The position numbers and the translations under genes were made by a program. Of a stretch of DNA of 64,000 bases, positions 44,859-53,710 are shown piece after piece. Under the pieces are notes generated by a model. It was not told the DNA's origin. It saw only the letters and a program-made list of their open reading frames with translations, and made no database searches. Source of the DNA: Vulcanococcus limneticus LL (GTDB lineage: Bacteria; Cyanobacteriota; Cyanobacteriia; PCC-6307; Cyanobiaceae); the NCBI RefSeq assembly GCF_002252705.1, contig NZ_NQLA01000004.1, positions 1 to 64,000 on the forward strand. Direction: 5' to 3'. Position 1 is the first letter of the stretch; each line of letters opens with the position of its first letter.

Positions 44859-45964
44859 CGGTGACCCAGCCCGCGGCCACGGCGCCACCCAGCACCTGGT
44901 TGCCTTGGATGCGGCGGGCGCTGCAACTGGCGGCCCTCGGGGCCGGCCGCACCAGCCCCAACCCCCAGGTGGGCTGCGTGGTGCTCGATGCCGCCGGCCA
45001 GCTGGTGGGCGAGGGCTACCACGCCCGCACCGGCGAGCCCCACGCCGAGGTGGGGGCCCTGCGCCAGGCCGGCACACGGGCCCGGGGCGGCACCGCCGTG
45101 GTGACCCTGGAGCCCTGCTGCCACCACGGCCGCACGCCCCCCTGCAGCCAGGCCCTGGTAGCCGCCGGGGTGGCCCGGGTGGTGGTGGCCATGACCGACC
45201 CAGACCCGCGCGTGGCCGGCCAGGGACTGGCGGAGCTGCGGGCCGCCGGCATCGAGGTGGTGGAGGGGGTCGGCGAGACCGAGGCCCGGGCCCTGAACCG
45301 TGCCTTCGTGCACAGGGTGAGCAGAGGCCGGCCCCTGGGGATCCTCAAGTGGGCGATGAGCCTGGATGGCCGCACGGCCCTGCCCAACGGCTCCAGCCAG
45401 TGGATCAGCGGCCCGGCCGCCCGCGCCTGGGTGCACCGGCTGCGGGCCAGCTGCGATGCGGTGATCGTGGGAGGTGGCACCGTGCGCGCTGACGACCCCC
45501 TGCTCACCAGCCGCGGCGGGCGCCAACCGGAACCGCTGCGGGTGGTGCTGAGCCGCCGCCTCGATCTGCCCGATGGCGCCCGCCTCTGGGAGCAGACCGC
45601 GGCTCCCACCCTGGTGGCCCACGGCTACGGCGCCCCCGGGCGGTTCCGCTTCCACCTCGATGGCCTGGGGGTGGAGCGGCTGTTGCTGGAGCCCTGCGAG
45701 CCCGACACCCTGATGCAGGCCCTGGCCGAGCGGGGCTGCAACCAGGTGCTGTGGGAGTGCGGTCCGGAGCTGGCCGCCGCAGCCCTGCGCCAGGGCTGCA
45801 TCCAGCAGCTGGCCGCCGTGGTGGCCCCGAAGCTGCTGGGGGGCGACGCAGCCCGCACGCCCCTGGGCGATCTGGAGCTGGTGGATGTGAACGCGGCCGC
45901 ATCGCTGGGCGACCTGCGGCTGCAGCGTCTGGATCGCGACCTGCTCTGGGAGCTCACGCTCTAG
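44855..45964 (+). CDS. ribD: Bifunctional riboflavin deaminase/reductase
   Basis: Deaminates the pyrimidine produced from GTP and then reduces its ribose moiety, steps 2 and 3 of riboflavin synthesis. The deaminase zinc site is HAEVGAL with TLEPCCHHGRTPPC; the reductase domain has LKWAMSLDGRTAL, DAVIVGGGTVRADDPLLT and the CNQVLWECGPELAAA block. The ATG at 44855 gives 369 residues, the usual size; in-frame sequence upstream mirrors DUF3122. Its TAG stop shares the palindrome CTAG with the stop of the convergent channel gene. Confidence 0.96.
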   Translation: MTVTQPAATAPPSTWLPWMRRALQLAALGAGRTSPNPQVGCVVLDAAGQLVGEGYHARTGEPHAEVGALRQAGTRARGGTAVVTLEPCCHHGRTPPCSQALVAAGVARVVVAMTDPDPRVAGQGLAELRAAGIEVVEGVGETEARALNRAFVHRVSRGRPLGILKWAMSLDGRTALPNGSSQWISGPAARAWVHRLRASCDAVIVGGGTVRADDPLLTSRGGRQPEPLRVVLSRRLDLPDGARLWEQTAAPTLVAHGYGAPGRFRFHLDGLGVERLLLEPCEPDTLMQALAERGCNQVLWECGPELAAAALRQGCIQQLAAVVAPKLLGGDAARTPLGDLELVDVNAAASLGDLRLQRLDRDLLWELTL

Positions 45965-46689
45965 ATCCCATCGCCATCGCTCCCCGGCGGGCCGCGACGC
46001 GGGCCCGCCGACTCCTGCACCGTGAGCCGGCTGATCAGCAGCGCCATCACCACCGCCACATAGACGGTGCCCACCAGGGCCAGCGCCATGCTGGCCATCT
46101 GGGCCTGGGGGGTCACCGGCAGGATGTCGCCGTAACCCGTGGTGGTGAGCGTCACCAGGGCGTAGTAGTGGAAGCGAACCATGTCCACCTGGTACACGAG
46201 GGGGTCGTGGTCCAGGCTCAGGGCCCAGGGCGCCACCAGCTGTCCACCGGCGTGGTGCACGCTGGTGAAGCTGCCGGGATGCAGGGTTTCCAGGGCAGCG
46301 AACAGCAGACCGGCGGTCATGCCGAGCAGCAGATAGCCGGCCATGGCCCCCTGCAGGACCGGCCCGTTGACCAGAGGCTCACGGGCCAGCCCCTTCACCA
46401 GCCGGACGCTGCTCCAGCCGACGAACAGGGTCCAGAGCACCAGCACCGGCAGCCCGCTGTGGCGCAGCCCCAGCGGGGTGAAGGTCCAGAACAGGAAGGC
46501 CAGGAGGCTCAGCAGGCCCAGCACGCGGTAGCCGCGGCGAGCCCAGGGCTGCAACGGCAGGGCGGGGCTGCCATGGCCGATTCCCCGCAGCAGCACCAGC
46601 GGCATCAAGGTGAAACACGCCATCACCACCAGCCGGTTCAGGCCCGCGGGCAGGGCATAGGCGCCGATCAGCACCACGCAGAGCACCAA
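45961..46689 (-). CDS. Two-pore-helix potassium channel family protein
   Basis: An integral membrane protein of about 242 residues with roughly six hydrophobic segments and the K+ selectivity filter TTTGYGD (in ALVTLTTTGYGDILP) between the last two. Putative regulatory RCK or cyclic-nucleotide domains are absent. The start is uncertain: TTG at 46689 or GTG at 46686 lie directly ahead of a hydrophobic helix, while similarity-free Pro-rich sequence extends the frame upstream without ATG. It may contribute to thylakoid or plasma-membrane ion balance. It is convergent with ribD, sharing four stop bases. Confidence 0.85.
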   Translation of the reverse strand: MVLCVVLIGAYALPAGLNRLVVMACFTLMPLVLLRGIGHGSPALPLQPWARRGYRVLGLLSLLAFLFWTFTPLGLRHSGLPVLVLWTLFVGWSSVRLVKGLAREPLVNGPVLQGAMAGYLLLGMTAGLLFAALETLHPGSFTSVHHAGGQLVAPWALSLDHDPLVYQVDMVRFHYYALVTLTTTGYGDILPVTPQAQMASMALALVGTVYVAVVMALLISRLTVQESAGPRRGPPGSDGDGI

Positions 46690-46819
46690 CAGCTGGTTGT
46701 AGCTGCGATGGAGCCGCCGCAGGACCTGGGCAGAGGCGGATGGCAGCGGTGAGGCGGGCGGCGGGGGCGCGGGGGACAGGGAACCAGGCTCCAGCCGATC
46801 TGGCTCGATTGTGGGCCCC

Positions 46820-47521
46820 TCAGCGGAACAGATCCAACTGGGCGGCCCCGGGCCCTGCGACCTCGCCAGAGGCAGCCGGCGTGCCCGCCGACCGCGCGCG
46901 CCGGGGGTGATCCCGCCTTACCGCGGGCTCCAGCAGCTCCCAGCCCATCGGATCCCAGCCCTCCAGCAGTGGCTGCAGGGCCCGCAGCTGCGGCCCATCG
47001 GCGGGCGCCAGCCAGGCCTGCTCAAGACCGTCGGGAAGGATCACGGGCATCCGATCGTGCAAGGGGCGGATCAGGCCGTTGGCGGCGGTGGTGAGCACAC
47101 AGCAGCTCTCGACCTCGCTGCCCTCCGGTCCGATCCAGCGGTCCCAGAGACCCGCCAGCCAGAAAGGGGCCCGGTCGCGGCGGCGGATCAGGCGGCCCTT
47201 CTCCAGAAAGCCATCGGAAGGCAGCAGGCAGCGGCGGTGGCGCCAGGGGCCCCGGAAGCTGGCCTTCTCGGCCACCGTCTCACTGCGGGCGTTGAAGGGG
47301 CGCGGTCCAGCCAGGGGATCGCGGCTCCACTCGGGCAGGAGGCCCCAGAGCATCAACGCCGTGCCGATCCGCCCATGCTCCTGGCGCAGCACCAGCACCG
47401 GCTCGCCGGGGGCGATCCGCTGCCGCGGCGCATAGTGCTCCAGCAGCCCCTCGGGCAGGGACGTCCCCAGGCGCGGCAGCAGCCGGTCGATGGCGGTGGT
47501 GAGCGAGAAGCGGCCGCACAT
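46820..47521 (-). CDS. yedK: SRAP domain DNA-protein crosslink sensor (YedK/HMCES)
   Basis: SRAP proteins form a stable thiazolidine bond with abasic sites in single-stranded DNA through Cys2. The product begins MCGRFSLTT, so Cys2 is present after Met removal; the other active residues appear as PFNARSET (Asn), the Glu in DGFLEKG and His in IRPLHDRMPVIL. The more usual DGFYEW is changed to DGFLEK. The ATG at 47521 is fixed by the need for Cys2 and gives 233 residues; the tail after LEPAV is not conserved. lexA lies nearby. Confidence 0.92.
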   Translation of the reverse strand: MCGRFSLTTAIDRLLPRLGTSLPEGLLEHYAPRQRIAPGEPVLVLRQEHGRIGTALMLWGLLPEWSRDPLAGPRPFNARSETVAEKASFRGPWRHRRCLLPSDGFLEKGRLIRRRDRAPFWLAGLWDRWIGPEGSEVESCCVLTTAANGLIRPLHDRMPVILPDGLEQAWLAPADGPQLRALQPLLEGWDPMGWELLEPAVRRDHPRRARSAGTPAASGEVAGPGAAQLDLFR

Positions 47522-47637
47522 CGCAGGCGGGGAAAAGGAGGGACGGGACCCTGGCGGGATGCCTGGGGGGACGGTGGGGGTCTGCTGCGTTCGGTTCTCA
47601 CCCCTGACGGTGCAGGCGCCAGGTGAGGGGGGCCACC

Positions 47638-47643
47638 TAGTTT
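47638..47643 (+). promoter_or_regulatory. Putative -10 box of ftsH (TAGTTT)
   Basis: CACCTAGTTT lies 30 bases before the ftsH ATG, in line with the other TANNNT boxes. Confidence 0.35.
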
Positions 47644-47673
47644 GGTGCCATCGAATCGCCAGCCCGCGAGCCC

Positions 47674-49554
47674 ATGGCCATCCGCCAGGACGACACCCCA
47701 CCCAACAGGCGCTTCGGCATCATCAACCTGGTGCTGATCGGCTTCGGCGTGTTGCTGCTGTTCAGCAGCTTCCTGCCAAACCAGGGCGCCCAGCAGGTGC
47801 CCCGAGTGCCCTACTCCCTGTTCATCAACCAGGTGGATGATGGCAATGTCAAGCGGGCCTACATCACCCAGGATCAGATCCGCTACGAACTGAAGGAGGC
47901 ACCGGCGGAAGGAGCACCCACGGTGCTCGCCACCACGCCGATCTTCGACATGGAGCTGCCGCAGCGCCTGGAGCAGAAAGGCGTTGAGTTCGCCGCCGCC
48001 CCGCCCCAGAAGCCCAGCTTCTTCACCACACTGCTGAGCTGGGTGGTGCCGCCGCTGATCTTCATCCTGGTGCTGCAGTTCTTCGCCCGCCGCCAGATGG
48101 GTGGGGCCCAGGGGGCCCTGAGCTTCACCAAGAGCAAGGCCAAGGTGTATGTGCCCGATGAGGAATCCCGGGTGACCTTCGCCGACGTGGCCGGCGTCGA
48201 TGAGGCCAAGGCCGAGCTCACCGAGATCGTCGACTTCCTCAAGACTCCCGAGCGCTACACGGCCATCGGCGCCCGCATCCCCAAGGGCGTGCTGCTGGTG
48301 GGTCCCCCCGGCACCGGCAAGACCCTGCTGTCCAAGGCGGTGGCCGGTGAGGCGGGCGTGCCGTTCTTCATCATTTCCGGCTCCGAGTTCGTGGAGCTGT
48401 TCGTGGGCGCCGGCGCAGCCCGGGTGCGCGATCTGTTTGAAGAGGCCAAGAAGAAGGCTCCCTGCATCATCTTCATCGACGAACTCGATGCCATTGGCAA
48501 GAGCCGCTCCGGCTCCATGGGCGTGGTCGGCGGCAACGACGAGCGGGAGCAGACCCTTAACCAACTGCTCACCGAGATGGACGGCTTCGCCGCCCAGGAC
48601 AAGCCGGTGATCGTGCTGGCGGCCACCAACCAGCCTGAAACCCTCGACGCCGCCCTGCTGCGCCCCGGTCGCTTCGATCGGCAGGTGCTCGTCGACCGGC
48701 CCGATCTCTCGGGTCGCAAGAAGATCCTCGACATCTATGCCAAGAAGGTGAAGCTCTCGGCCGGTGTCGATCTCGACAAGATCGCCCAGGCCACCAGTGG
48801 CTTCGCCGGCGCCGACCTGGCCAACCTGGTGAACGAGGCCGCGCTGCTGGCAGCCCGGGCCTACCGCACCAGTGTCGAACAGGCGGATCTCAACGAGGCT
48901 ATCGAGCGCGTGGTGGCGGGCCTGGAGAAGAAGAGCCGGGTGCTGCAGCCCGACGAGAAGAAGGTGGTGGCCTACCACGAAGTGGGGCACGCCATCGTTG
49001 GGCACCTCATGCCCGGCGGGGCCAAGGTGGCCAAGATCTCGATCGTTCCCCGCGGCATGAGTGCCCTGGGCTACACCCTGCAGCTGCCCACCGAAGAGCG
49101 CTTCCTCAACTCCAAGGAAGACCTCGAAGGCCAGATCGCCACCCTGCTGGGGGGCCGCAGCGCCGAGGAGATCGTGTTCGGAGAGGTGACCACCGGAGCC
49201 GCTAACGACCTGCAGCGCGCCACCGACATCGCCGAGCAGATGGTGGGCACCTACGGCATGAGCGACACGCTCGGCCCCCTTGCCTACGACAAGCAGGGCG
49301 GCAGCCGCTTCCTCGGCGGCGGCTCCAATCCCCGCCGGGTGGTGAGCGACTCCACGGCCCAGGCGATCGACAAGGAAGTGCGCGGTCTGGTGGATCGAGC
49401 CCACGATCGGGCCCTCTCGATCCTTCACCACAACCGCGAGCTGCTCGAATCGATTTCGCAGCAGATCCTCGAGAAGGAGGTGATTGAGGGCGACGATCTC
49501 AAGAATCTGCTCGCCAGCAGCGTCCTCCCGGAAGCCGCAGCCGTAGGCGGCTGA
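47674..49554 (+). CDS. ftsH: ATP-dependent zinc metalloprotease FtsH
   Basis: Membrane-anchored AAA+ protease; cyanobacterial FtsH hexamers degrade photodamaged D1 and misassembled membrane proteins. Two membrane helices (about residues 12-30 and 112-135) flank a lumenal/periplasmic domain. The AAA module has [19 protein letters not shown] and the second region of homology ending RPGRFDRQV; the zinc site is [10 protein letters not shown] (435-444). The length is 626 residues, and the sequence is of the classical oxygenic type. A terminator lies 36 bases after the stop. It is the only FtsH in the window; cyanobacteria usually have four. Confidence 0.97.
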   Translation: MAIRQDDTPPNRRFGIINLVLIGFGVLLLFSSFLPNQGAQQVPRVPYSLFINQVDDGNVKRAYITQDQIRYELKEAPAEGAPTVLATTPIFDMELPQRLEQKGVEFAAAPPQKPSFFTTLLSWVVPPLIFILVLQFFARRQMGGAQGALSFTKSKAKVYVPDEESRVTFADVAGVDEAKAELTEIVDFLKTPERYTAIGARIPKGVLLVGPPGTGKTLLSKAVAGEAGVPFFIISGSEFVELFVGAGAARVRDLFEEAKKKAPCIIFIDELDAIGKSRSGSMGVVGGNDEREQTLNQLLTEMDGFAAQDKPVIVLAATNQPETLDAALLRPGRFDRQVLVDRPDLSGRKKILDIYAKKVKLSAGVDLDKIAQATSGFAGADLANLVNEAALLAARAYRTSVEQADLNEAIERVVAGLEKKSRVLQPDEKKVVAYHEVGHAIVGHLMPGGAKVAKISIVPRGMSALGYTLQLPTEERFLNSKEDLEGQIATLLGGRSAEEIVFGEVTTGAANDLQRATDIAEQMVGTYGMSDTLGPLAYDKQGGSRFLGGGSNPRRVVSDSTAQAIDKEVRGLVDRAHDRALSILHHNRELLESISQQILEKEVIEGDDLKNLLASSVLPEAAAVGG

Positions 49555-49589
49555 GGCCATCCACCCCGGTCCGGCCGGATCGCATCCAG

Positions 49590-49612
49590 AGGGGCCCAAG
49601 GGCCCCTTTTTG
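49590..49612 (+). terminator. Rho-independent terminator after ftsH
   Basis: AGGGGCC pairs with GGCCCCT around a CAAG loop, followed by a T-rich run. Confidence 0.88.
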
Positions 49613-49713
49613 TATGGGCTCCTGATCGCACCTGGCCTGGGCCTGCCGTGGCGGCCTCCCCCCCTTGACGGACAGCCCTCCGATCCCGGATAAGGGTTCT
49701 TTGAGACGGGTCC

Positions 49714-50712
49714 ATGGCTGTTCCGAGCGCCGCCACCTCCCCCCGCGCCAGCCATCCGGTGCTCGCCGGCCTGAAGGGCCGCGACCTGCTCTCCTCCGCC
49801 GACCTCAGCCCCGCCGAGACCGAGGCACTGCTGCTGTTGGCCGCAGACCTCAAAACTGGCCGCACCCACCTGGATCTGGGCGGCCGCAGCCTCGGCCTGA
49901 TCTTCAGCAAGGCCTCCACCCGCACCCGGGTGAGCTTCACCGTGGCGATGGCACGGCTGGGCGGCCAGACGATTGATCTCAACCCCAGCGTCACGCAGGT
50001 GGGACGTGGGGAACCCGTGGCCGATACGGCGAGGGTGCTGAGCCGCTATGTGGACGCCCTGGCGATCCGCACCTTTGCCCAGGCCGAGCTGGCGGAGTAC
50101 GCCCACTGGGCCACGGTTCCGGTGGTCAATGCCCTCACCGACCTGGAGCACCCCTGCCAGGCCCTGGCCGACTACCTCACCCTGGCGGAACACTTCGCCG
50201 CCGCCCCGGACGGCAGCCTGGAGCTGGAGCGGCTGCGGGGCCTGACCCTCGCCTACGTGGGCGACGGCAACAACGTGGCCCACTCGCTGATGCTCGGCGG
50301 CGCCCTGCTCGGGGTGAACGTGCGCATCGGCTGCCCCGAGGGCTTCGCCCCCAGTCCCACGGTGCTGGAGCAGGCCCGCAACCTTGCCCAGGGCCGGTGC
50401 AGCATCGAGGTGCTGCATGAGCCGGTGGCGGCGGTACGGGGTGCCCACGGCCTCTACACCGATGTGTGGGCGTCAATGGGGCAGGAGCAAGAACAGGCGG
50501 AACGGGAACGGGCCTTCGCCGGCTGGTGCCTGGATGAGGCCCTGATCGCCGAGGCCGACAGCCGCGCCATCGTGCTGCATTGCCTGCCCGCCCACCGGGG
50601 CGAGGAGATAAGCGCCGGCGCGATCGAGGGCAGCGCCAGCCGTGTGTTCGACCAGGCCGAGAACCGCCTGCACGCCCAGCAGGCCCTGCTCGCCGCCCTG
50701 CTGGGGGACTGA
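49714..50712 (+). CDS. argF: Ornithine carbamoyltransferase
   Basis: Transfers the carbamoyl group to ornithine to give citrulline in arginine synthesis. The carbamoyl-phosphate motif SKASTRTRVSF, the ALTDLEHPCQALADYLTL block (HPCQ), YVGDGNNVAHSLML and the ornithine-binding-type VLHCLPAHRGEEI are all present. The 332-residue length is normal, with a short N-terminal extension before VLAGLKGRDLLS. The ATG at 49714 follows a small promoter-like TAAGGGT. lexA follows after 88 bases. Confidence 0.96.
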   Translation: MAVPSAATSPRASHPVLAGLKGRDLLSSADLSPAETEALLLLAADLKTGRTHLDLGGRSLGLIFSKASTRTRVSFTVAMARLGGQTIDLNPSVTQVGRGEPVADTARVLSRYVDALAIRTFAQAELAEYAHWATVPVVNALTDLEHPCQALADYLTLAEHFAAAPDGSLELERLRGLTLAYVGDGNNVAHSLMLGGALLGVNVRIGCPEGFAPSPTVLEQARNLAQGRCSIEVLHEPVAAVRGAHGLYTDVWASMGQEQEQAERERAFAGWCLDEALIAEADSRAIVLHCLPAHRGEEISAGAIEGSASRVFDQAENRLHAQQALLAALLGD

Positions 50713-50790
50713 AGCCGGCTCACCGCCCCCCGGTGCCAGGGGTCACAGGGAGGCCCAATCCCTCGCCAGTACTGGACAAGCGCGCCGATC

Positions 50791-50808
50791 TCTGCCATGA
50801 ATGGCAGA
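50791..50808 (+). promoter_or_regulatory. Perfect inverted repeat spanning the lexA start codon
   Basis: TCTGCCAT-GA-ATGGCAGA is an eight-base perfect inverted repeat with a two-base centre; the ATG of lexA is the start of the right arm. It could bind a repressor (autoregulation) or mask the start in mRNA. It does not match the cyanobacterial LexA-box consensus I know (RGTACNNNDGTWCB). Confidence 0.55.
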
Positions 50809-51475
50809 TAGTTCATCCGTATTGCCGGTGATCGCCAGGTCCGCGGGCTCCCTCGCCACCACCCCCGACCAGCCGCAGCCCCTCACCACCGCCCAGCAGG
50901 AGCTCTACGACTGGCTGGTGGCCTACATCGGCGATCACCGGCACAGCCCCTCGATCCGCCAGATGATGGAGGCGATGGGGTTGCGCTCGCCCGCCCCGAT
51001 CCAGAGCCGACTGCGCCATCTGCAGCAGAAGGGCTGGATCACCTGGCAGGAGGGCCAGGCCCGCACCCTGCAATTGCTGGGCAGCCTCAGCCGCGGCATC
51101 CCCGTGCTGGGCGCCGTGGCCGCCGGCGGGCTGATCGAGGCCTTCGACGACGTGCGCGAACGTCTCGACCTGGCGCCGGTGCTGGAGACCCGCGGCCTGT
51201 TCGCCCTCAGCGTGAACGGAGATTCGATGGTGGATGCCCACATCGCCGATGGCGACGTGGTGTTGCTGGAGCCGGTGGGCGAGCCCAGCCGCCTCAAGGA
51301 GGGCACGATCGTGAGTGCCCTGGTGCCTGGCAGCGGCACCACCCTCAAGCACTTCCACCGTGACGGCCGCCGGGTACGTCTGGAAGCCGCGAACCCGGCC
51401 TACGCCCCGATCCTGGTGGACGCCGACCAGGTGACGATCCAGGGCAAGCTCGTGGCGGTCTGGCGCCAGGTGTGA
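50801..51475 (+). CDS. lexA: LexA repressor
   Basis: SOS-type transcriptional repressor and S24 self-cleaving serine protease. The N-terminal winged helix (QELYDWLVAYIGDHRHSPSIRQMMEAMGLRS) is preceded by an unusual 28-residue extension. The cleavage site Ala108-Gly109 (AVAAGG), the catalytic Ser142 in NGDSMVDAHI and Lys183 in TTLKHFHRDG are all present, so autocleavage is expected, unlike the Synechocystis protein that lost these residues. Codon 1 at 50801 lies in an inverted repeat. The gene is 224 residues long and precedes tRNA-Ala. Confidence 0.95.
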   Translation: MADSSSVLPVIARSAGSLATTPDQPQPLTTAQQELYDWLVAYIGDHRHSPSIRQMMEAMGLRSPAPIQSRLRHLQQKGWITWQEGQARTLQLLGSLSRGIPVLGAVAAGGLIEAFDDVRERLDLAPVLETRGLFALSVNGDSMVDAHIADGDVVLLEPVGEPSRLKEGTIVSALVPGSGTTLKHFHRDGRRVRLEAANPAYAPILVDADQVTIQGKLVAVWRQV

Positions 51476-51573
51476 GGGGGCTGGACCCGCTGCCGTGTAA
51501 GCTCTTCCCATCGGCAGCGGGGCCAACGGCCCACTCGGAGCGACCAGTGCTCCGCGAGCTCACCGATACCTAC

Positions 51574-51646
51574 GGGGCCATAGCTCAGCTGGTAGAGCAC
51601 CTGCATGGCATGCAGGGGGTCAGCGGTTCGAGTCCGCTTGGCTCCA
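51574..51646 (+). tRNA. tRNA-Ala (anticodon GGC)
   Basis: A complete 73-base cloverleaf: acceptor GGGGCCA/TGGCTCC (with one G-T pair), D stem GCTC/GAGC, anticodon stem CCTGC/GCAGG with loop ATGGCAT giving anticodon GGC for codon GCC, five-base variable loop, and T arm AGCGG-TTCGAGT-CCGCT. The 3' CCA is not encoded. GCC is heavily used in this G+C-rich genome. Confidence 0.96.
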
Positions 51647-51653
51647 TTCTGAG

Positions 51654-51692
51654 AAAAACCCCACCTGTCTCCTGGCCAGGTGGGGTTTTTTT
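51654..51692 (+). terminator. Rho-independent terminator after tRNA-Ala
   Basis: ACCCCACCTG pairs perfectly with CAGGTGGGGT around a nine-base loop, followed by seven T. Confidence 0.93.
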
Positions 51693-52045
51693 CACGACGC
51701 GTTCGGTACCTGACTGGGGGCGGAACTGGACTTAGTCTCGTCCTGGCAGCCGCCCGCTCCCCCCCTCCTGGGGTGCCAACGGCTCGGGAGATCGCCAAAG
51801 CAGCCGACGGCTGGCGATCACTGCCGAAACCGGACGGCAGCCCAACACACATCACACAACACGCAGTCCCCCAGAGCTGACCGTGCTGGAGAACTGCGAT
51901 GGCAATCCCCAGGACTGCGCCGTAATCGAGGGATTGAAGACGATCTCTCCCATCCCGATGACGCGTTGGGCCGTGTGTCGCGCATCCGCTGCCAGGCGGA
52001 CCCAATCCGTTCAGGATTGCGCCACTGGCTCGCTGCGCGTTCGCC
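51693..52045. other. Intergenic stretch without a recognised gene
   Basis: About 350 bases between the tRNA terminator and the ClC-type gene. Both strands contain only short or low-quality frames, including a 33-residue ATG frame on the minus strand near 51957. No RNA gene or terminator is evident; the sequence is less G+C-rich than the flanking genes. Confidence 0.5.
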
Positions 52046-53365
52046 TTGACTGAACCCAGTTCCGCCGTTGTGGCACCCCTGGGCAGCTGGCTGCTTCTGG
52101 GCCTGTTGTTTGGGGTGCTGCTGTGGCCCTACCAGGCCCTCTCGGAACTCGGCTTCCGCCTGCAACGGGGCCTCTGGCTGGCGCCCCAGCCCCAGCCGCT
52201 GCTGGGCTGTCTGCTGGTGTTTGGGGCCACCAGCCTTCTGGTGCTGCTGGCCTGGGGCCCGCTGGCCGGCGGCCGGGGTGGTGGCACAGCTTCGCTGCTC
52301 GCCCTCGATCGCGCGCCCGACTCCGAGCGGGCCGGACGTGAGGAGCGCTGGTTGCAGCAGCTGAGCCTGGCCACCCAGCTGCGGCGGCTGCCCCTGATGC
52401 TTCTCACCCATCTGGGTGGACTGGCGGTGGGCGTGGAGTCGCCGTCGGTGGCGCTCGGGGCCAGCGTGCTGCTGGCGATCCGCCGCCGCTGGCCGGGGCT
52501 ACAGCTGCTGGCCTCCCTCTCCCCGCAGCTGGTGGCGGTGATCGGTGGCGCGGCCGGCCTCGGAGCGGCGTTTCGCTCGCCCCTGCTGGCCGTCACCTAC
52601 GGGCTGGAAGAGCTTGGCCAGCACCGTGGCCTGCCACTGGTGTTGCCGGCGCTACTGCTGGCGGGCAGCGGCACCCTGGTGGCCACGACCATGGGCCAGC
52701 CGGCGCGGCTGCCGGGCCTTGAGCTCGGGCCGTTGCCGCCGGAGGTGTGGGGCTGGGCCACCGTGCTCACCCTGGTGGGCGCTGCCGCGGGCGCCCTGCT
52801 TGTACGGCTGCTGCTGCCGGCAGCGGCGGCGGTGAAACGGCTGCTGGCGAAGCGCCGGCTGGTAGGCACGGTGCTGCTGGCGAGCTCACTCACCCTGCTG
52901 GCGCTGGCCAGTGGCGGCCTGAGCCTCAACGACGGCTCCCTGTCGCTGGCTGCGGCTCTCTCCGGCGACGCCGTGGGGCCTCCGGCGATCTGGCTCTGGC
53001 GCCTGCTGTCCAGTGTGCTCAGCCTGGCGCTGGGGGCCCCAGGCGGCCTGATGCACGACAGCATGACCCTCGGTGCCCTGCTGATCAGCCCGCTGCAGGG
53101 GCTGCCGGCGCTCGACAGCAATGCGCTCGCCCAGCTGGCGGCGGTGGGGGCCACCGCCCTGTTTGCCGGTGCCCATGGCTGCCCGCTGTTCTGCGCCGCC
53201 TTCGTGTTCACCCTCCAGGGCGATCCGGGCCTCCTGCCACTGCTGTTGCTCGTGAGTGCAGTGGCCGCTGCTCTCGGCGAGCGCTGGCGCGGCGAGGGCT
53301 GGAATGACCACCAGGTGCTGGGCCTGCTGGATCAGAATCCCAGCGCCACGCCGTCGAGCCGGTGA
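52046..53365 (+). CDS. ClC-family chloride channel/transporter
   Basis: A 439-residue membrane protein of the ClC fold with ten or more hydrophobic segments. The second signature, normally G(K/R)EGP, reads VGVESPSVALGA, and the following GAAFRSPLLAVTYGLEEL matches the third conserved block (GxFxxP-type with a Glu). No CBS domains are present. The start is TTG at 52046. It is divergent in detail from the well-studied exchangers, so ion selectivity and channel versus exchanger mode cannot be judged. It is followed by decayed sequence rather than by a gene. Confidence 0.85.
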   Translation: MTEPSSAVVAPLGSWLLLGLLFGVLLWPYQALSELGFRLQRGLWLAPQPQPLLGCLLVFGATSLLVLLAWGPLAGGRGGGTASLLALDRAPDSERAGREERWLQQLSLATQLRRLPLMLLTHLGGLAVGVESPSVALGASVLLAIRRRWPGLQLLASLSPQLVAVIGGAAGLGAAFRSPLLAVTYGLEELGQHRGLPLVLPALLLAGSGTLVATTMGQPARLPGLELGPLPPEVWGWATVLTLVGAAAGALLVRLLLPAAAAVKRLLAKRRLVGTVLLASSLTLLALASGGLSLNDGSLSLAAALSGDAVGPPAIWLWRLLSSVLSLALGAPGGLMHDSMTLGALLISPLQGLPALDSNALAQLAAVGATALFAGAHGCPLFCAAFVFTLQGDPGLLPLLLLVSAVAAALGERWRGEGWNDHQVLGLLDQNPSATPSSR

Positions 53366-53384
53366 TCCACGCCGGCTTCCAGGC

Positions 53385-53640
53385 TGGTGCACAGGCCGTC
53401 GCCAGCGCGACGAGGGGCAGGCCCTCAAGGCCGCCAAGGGCATCGCCGGCTCCCTCGGCCGCGCCAACGACTGCGTGCCGAAGTGCTCCAGCAGCGCGCG
53501 CCAATGGTCCACGGCTCCAGAGATCGTCACCGAGGCCGCGCCGTGCTCGGGCATCACGGTGTCTGGCCCGATGGGATCGAAACTGGCCGCGCTCGGGGCC
53601 ATGCCGCTGCCATTGAGGCCCAGCACCCGCAGCGGTTGGT
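53385..53640 (-). pseudogene. Gamma-glutamyltransferase remnant
   Basis: The minus strand from about 53640 reads PLRVLGLNGSGMAPSAAS, then PEHGAASVTISGAVDHWRAL and LEHFGTQSLARPREPAMPLA. These match the conserved LNGSGRAP, HG-x-SVTVPGAVDGW and FG-x-L-x-A-x-L-x-PAI blocks of gamma-glutamyltransferase precursors in order. After AMPLA the similarity continues in another frame (ALEGLPL). Only about 85 of some 530 residues remain, with no start and no catalytic Thr, so it is a dead fragment. Confidence 0.6.
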
Positions 53641-53710
53641 GAGGTGCTCGCCAGGGGCGATCAGGCCCTGGTGCCTGAACAGTGGCAGGTCATGCCGACC
53701 TTCCGGCTGG

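Noticed and set aside
47353-50448. Very long minus-strand open frame (over 1000 codons) across ftsH and argF
   Set aside because: It mirrors two well-supported plus-strand genes; its composition is low-complexity Gly/His/Ala/Leu typical of antisense frames in G+C-rich DNA.
50761-50785. AGTACTGGACAAG upstream of lexA as a LexA box
   Set aside because: Only the left half fits the RGTACNNNDGTWCB consensus; the right half does not.
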